A DNA stretch of 8,348 nt from the NCBI GenBank assembly GCA_000432175.1, contig HF989446.1, forward strand, positions 1 through 8,348, in the 5' to 3' direction. Below the pieces are notes generated by a model, which saw only the letters and a program-made list of their open reading frames with translations, did no database searches and was not told the origin of the DNA. This DNA comes from Eubacterium sp. CAG:786. Lineage in GTDB: Bacteria > Bacillota > Clostridia > Oscillospirales > Ruminococcaceae. Below, piece after piece: positions 5,694-8,348 of this stretch. A program made the translations under genes and the position numbers. Position 1 is the first letter of the stretch. Each line of letters opens with the position of its first letter.

Positions 5694-6248
5694 ATGACTG
5701 ACAAAAGACTGATACGCACCTGGACAGGTGTATTCTTTTCCCCGCTGGAACCGCACCCGGAGGATATCCGCGCTGAGGATATCGCGCATGCGCTTTCATT
5801 GCTGTGCAGGGCGAACGGGCATTTCAGCTGTTTTTATTCGGTGGGGCAGCACTGCCTTGCGTGTGAAGCGGAAGCGGCAGCCGCCGGGCTTCCGCGGGCA
5901 ACGCGCCTGGCATGCCTGCTGCATGACGCCAGCGAAGCCTACATATCCGACATTACGCGTCCGGTGAAGCTTGGCCTGCCGGAATACCGCGTGATTGAAA
6001 AGCGGCTGCAGGATACCATCTACAGACGGTTCGGCATCGACCCTGACGATACCGCGGTGATGTCGGAAGTCGGCAGGATAGACGATACTATGCTGTATCA
6101 CGAGTTTCTGGCGCTGGGCGGCTGCGCGCTGTTTGACCAGGCGCCGTTGAAAATCACCGAACCCGAATTCGCATTCAGGGACTTCAAAGATGTGGAGCAG
6201 CAGTACCTGGAAACGCTGAACGCCCTTTATAATACGGAGGATAAATAA
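5694..6248 (+). CDS. HD-domain phosphohydrolase, YfdR-like
   Basis: A 184-residue soluble protein of the HD superfamily, metal-dependent phosphohydrolases that usually act on nucleotides. The N-terminus WTGVFFSPLEPHPEDIRAEDIAHALS leads to NGHFSCFYSVGQH (41-53). His53, the His77-Asp78 doublet in LLHDASEAYISDI, and Asp130 or Asp131 in GRIDDTM are the likely metal ligands. From memory, FYSVGQH...LLHDASEAY-x-x-DI-x-x-PVK-x-x-LPEY-x-x-x-E closely parallels E. coli YfdR, an HD deoxynucleotide hydrolase of a prophage; YfbR 5'-deoxynucleotidase is more distant. The substrate is inferred from the family only. I start at ATG 5694, 7 bases after ACGGAG (5681-5686); the in-frame GTG at 5688 is only 1 base from that site. 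No good promoter is visible in 5619-5693, so transcription may come from the FapA-like gene. Its stop overlaps the next start (TAATG), indicating coupled translation. Confidence 0.88.
   Translation: MTDKRLIRTWTGVFFSPLEPHPEDIRAEDIAHALSLLCRANGHFSCFYSVGQHCLACEAEAAAAGLPRATRLACLLHDASEAYISDITRPVKLGLPEYRVIEKRLQDTIYRRFGIDPDDTAVMSEVGRIDDTMLYHEFLALGGCALFDQAPLKITEPEFAFRDFKDVEQQYLETLNALYNTEDK
6235..6240 (+). promoter_or_regulatory. Ribosome binding site of the GH2 gene, inside the HD gene
   Basis: CGGAGG lies 7 bases before ATG 6248 within the last codons of the HD hydrolase gene. Together with the one-base TAATG overlap it supports the GH2 start and coupled translation of the pair. Confidence 0.8.
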
Positions 6249-8348
6249 TGACCGCAACGAACAGACTTTTCAACGACTGCTGGCAGTTCGCACTCTGCAG
6301 GCCTGGCACGGAAATTTCCGCGCTTGCTTCTGCACATTGGTACGACGTGGAACTCCCGCACGACTGGCTTATAAACGACGCAACGCGCCTTTACGAAACC
6401 GGGGAGGGCTGGTACAAACGCACGCTGGTATGCAGTTCAGAAATGCTTTCCGGCAAGGTGCTGCTGAATTTCGACGGCGTGTACTTCAACACGACGGTTT
6501 TCGTCAACGGCAGGGAAGCCGGCAGCTGGACATACGGATATTCCGCGTTTGAGTTCGACATAACGGACCTGCTGCACGAGGGCGCGAACGAGGTACTTGT
6601 CAGGGTTCTGCATGAGGCTCCGAACACGCGTTGGTATTCCGGCGCGGGTATCTTCCGTGATGTTACGCTTAAATTACGCCCGCAGACTTATATTGCAACA
6701 AACGGGGTGTATATACATTCCGAGAAGCAGTCCGACGGAAGCTGGCAGACCGATGTAGAAACCGATATTGTGGGTAATCCCGCAGATATACGTATGACGC
6801 TTGAAGTCATCGACCCGTATGGGAATAATGCGGCTGGCTGCAGTCTTGAAGCGCATTTTGACGGTGGTGCTGAGAAATTCGCCACCAGCTTCACGAACAG
6901 CGACCCGGAACTGTGGGATATCGACGACCCGATGTTGTACACGCTGAAAATCAGCCTTTACAGCGGAGAAGAGCTTCTTGACTGCGTGAGCGAGGATTTC
7001 GGCTACCGCACCGCAGAATTCGACCCGGAAAACGGGTTCATTCTCAACGGAAGAAGCGTGAAAATGCACGGCGTCTGCATGCACCACGACCTTGGCGCGC
7101 TTGGCTCCGCGATGAATACCGCAGCGCTGACCAGGCAGCTCCGTATCATGAAAGAGATGGGCGTGAACGCGATACGCACCTCTCATAACATGCCCGCAAG
7201 ACAGCTTGTGCAGCTGTGCGACGAAATGGGACTGCTGGTGGACAGCGAAGCATTCGACATGTGGGAAAAGCCCAAGACTGAAATGGATAACCACCGTTTC
7301 TTTGTCGAGCACGCCGAGCGCGACGTGAAAAGCTGGATAGAGCGCGACCGCAATCACCCATGCATTATAATGTGGAGCATCGGCAACGAGATAAACGACA
7401 CCATCGACCCACACGGGCTTGACATAACCAGGCGGCTTTACGGCTATGTGCTGAAGTACGACCCCAAGGGGAATGCAAAAGCGACCATCGGCTCCAACTA
7501 CATGGGGGACGACAATGCGCTTAAATGCACAGATGTAGTGAAACTTGCGGGGTATAATTACACGGAGCGCCTTTACGAAGAACACCACGAAAAGCACCCT
7601 GACTGGTTCATCTATGGCAGCGAAACGGCTTCTGCAGTGCGTTCAAGGGGAATTTACAGGTTCCCGGCAGATGTGCCGTCGCTCACCGGGGTGGACTATC
7701 AGTGCTCGTCGCTGGATAACAGCGTTGTGGGCTGGGGGGCTTCCGCGATGAAGTCCTGGAGACTTGACAGGGACTGCAAATTCTGCGGTGGACAGTTCAT
7801 CTGGACAGGCTTTGATTATATCGGCGAACCTACCCCGTACAACACCAAGAACAGCTACTTTGGTATTGTGGATACCGCAGGCTTCCCGAAGGACATATAC
7901 TATTTCTATCAGAGCGTGTGGCTTTCACCGGAGCAGAAAAACGTCCTGCACATCGTGCCGTCCTACTGGGATTTCATGCCAGGCGAGAATATCGACGTGC
8001 TGATATACAGCAACGCTCATCATGTCGAGCTTTCCCTGAACGGAAAGACGATAGGCACGCACGAAATGCGCCTTGAAACTGACAGCGAAATGCGCGCGCA
8101 CTTTGTTGTCCCGTTTGAGGCTGGCGTGATAACTGCAGTCGGCTTTAACGAGAATGGCGACGAGGTATCCCGCGAGGAACTCCGCACCCCGGGGGACCCG
8201 GCTTCCGTGGTTCTCGGCAGCGACCGTGAAACGATCATGGCGGACGGCAGGGACATCGCGTTTGTTGAGATCTCCGTCGCCGACGCAGCGGGAATTCCCG
8301 TCGGAAACGCGCGCAACAGGGTGCGTGTGGAAGTCACCGGAGCGGGCA
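6248..8348 (+). CDS. Glycoside hydrolase family 2, beta-galactosidase type (3' end outside window)
   Basis: The frame from ATG 6248 is open for 700 codons and leaves the window. It encodes a GH2 enzyme, a retaining exo-glycosidase; beta-galactosidase is the usual annotation, with beta-glucuronidase or related activities possible. Order of domains: jelly-roll sugar-binding domain (about 1-170, with HDW at the LPHDWLIND turn and NTRWYSGAGIFRDV near 125-138); immunoglobulin-like domain (about 175-262); TIM barrel from FILNGR at 264, with IRTSHNMP, LCDEMGLLVDSEAFDMW and NHPCIIMWSIGNE, whose Glu381 is the acid/base; the likely nucleophile is Glu459 in IYGSETAS; then a DUF4982-like domain (about 570-640, SYWDFMPGENIDVLIYSN and LNGKTIG); and the start of a GH2 C-terminal domain (ADGRDIAFVEISV-x-DAAG). 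There is no signal peptide, so it should act in the cytosol on imported oligosaccharides; no transporter gene is in view. The start has a good ribosome binding site and overlaps the HD gene stop. Confidence 0.93.
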   Translation, partial: MTATNRLFNDCWQFALCRPGTEISALASAHWYDVELPHDWLINDATRLYETGEGWYKRTLVCSSEMLSGKVLLNFDGVYFNTTVFVNGREAGSWTYGYSAFEFDITDLLHEGANEVLVRVLHEAPNTRWYSGAGIFRDVTLKLRPQTYIATNGVYIHSEKQSDGSWQTDVETDIVGNPADIRMTLEVIDPYGNNAAGCSLEAHFDGGAEKFATSFTNSDPELWDIDDPMLYTLKISLYSGEELLDCVSEDFGYRTAEFDPENGFILNGRSVKMHGVCMHHDLGALGSAMNTAALTRQLRIMKEMGVNAIRTSHNMPARQLVQLCDEMGLLVDSEAFDMWEKPKTEMDNHRFFVEHAERDVKSWIERDRNHPCIIMWSIGNEINDTIDPHGLDITRRLYGYVLKYDPKGNAKATIGSNYMGDDNALKCTDVVKLAGYNYTERLYEEHHEKHPDWFIYGSETASAVRSRGIYRFPADVPSLTGVDYQCSSLDNSVVGWGASAMKSWRLDRDCKFCGGQFIWTGFDYIGEPTPYNTKNSYFGIVDTAGFPKDIYYFYQSVWLSPEQKNVLHIVPSYWDFMPGENIDVLIYSNAHHVELSLNGKTIGTHEMRLETDSEMRAHFVVPFEAGVITAVGFNENGDEVSREELRTPGDPASVVLGSDRETIMADGRDIAFVEISVADAAGIPVGNARNRVRVEVTGAG

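Noticed and set aside
6674..7597. A 307-codon minus-strand frame opposite the GH2 gene
   Set aside because: The plus strand here carries the GH2 TIM barrel with catalytic residues in order; the antisense frame is a coding shadow rich in Val/His with no recognisable domain or ribosome binding site.
1..8348. CRISPR arrays, tRNA or rRNA genes, transposases, toxin-antitoxin pairs
   Set aside because: I looked for regularly spaced repeats, cloverleaf-like segments, DDE or integrase motifs and paired small genes, and found none that hold up. The lone XRE gene has no toxin-like partner next to it.

Overview
The window looks like chromosomal DNA of a low- to mid-GC Gram-positive anaerobe. A gut-type clostridium of the Ruminococcaceae/Oscillospiraceae kind is my best guess. 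The basis is strong AGGAGG-type ribosome binding sites, sigma-A promoters with extended -10 (TGn) elements, a TTG start, GC-rich hairpin plus T-run terminators, and the protein families present. The lineage is an inference; there is no rRNA gene or other taxonomic marker.

Layout from left to right. (1) Positions 1-250, minus strand: the N-terminal part of a low-GC gene that runs off the left edge, unlike the rest of the window in base and codon use. (2) An intergenic stretch to 546 with an abrupt change from about 19% to about 60% GC near 361-370. (3) 547-1698, minus: an RNA m5U methyltransferase of the RlmD/TrmA family with its own promoter. (4) 1846-2091, minus: a small XRE-type repressor with a clear terminator. 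(5) A 346-base divergent regulatory region. (6) 2438-3895, plus: an AI-2E family membrane protein with a TTG start, closed by a strong terminator. (7) 4101-5618, plus: a FapA/DUF342 beta-helix protein with its own promoter. (8) 5694-6248, plus: an HD-domain phosphohydrolase resembling the prophage enzyme YfdR, overlapping by one base (TAATG) with (9) 6248 to the right edge, plus: a cytoplasmic family 2 glycoside hydrolase (beta-galactosidase type), open for all 700 visible codons.

Most genes form separate single-gene transcription units with recognisable signals. The exception is the HD hydrolase/GH2 pair, which appears translationally coupled and may receive read-through from the FapA-like gene because the hairpin between them lacks a good T-run. 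The XRE gene and the AI-2E gene are divergent and share a regulatory region with a small dyad, so the regulator may control itself, its neighbour, or both.

I found no CRISPR array, transposase, tRNA, rRNA or convincing novel multi-gene system. The points most worth following are the foreign-looking left edge with its composition break, the start and leader arrangement of the AI-2E gene, and the pairing of a YfdR-like nucleotide hydrolase with a GH2 enzyme.
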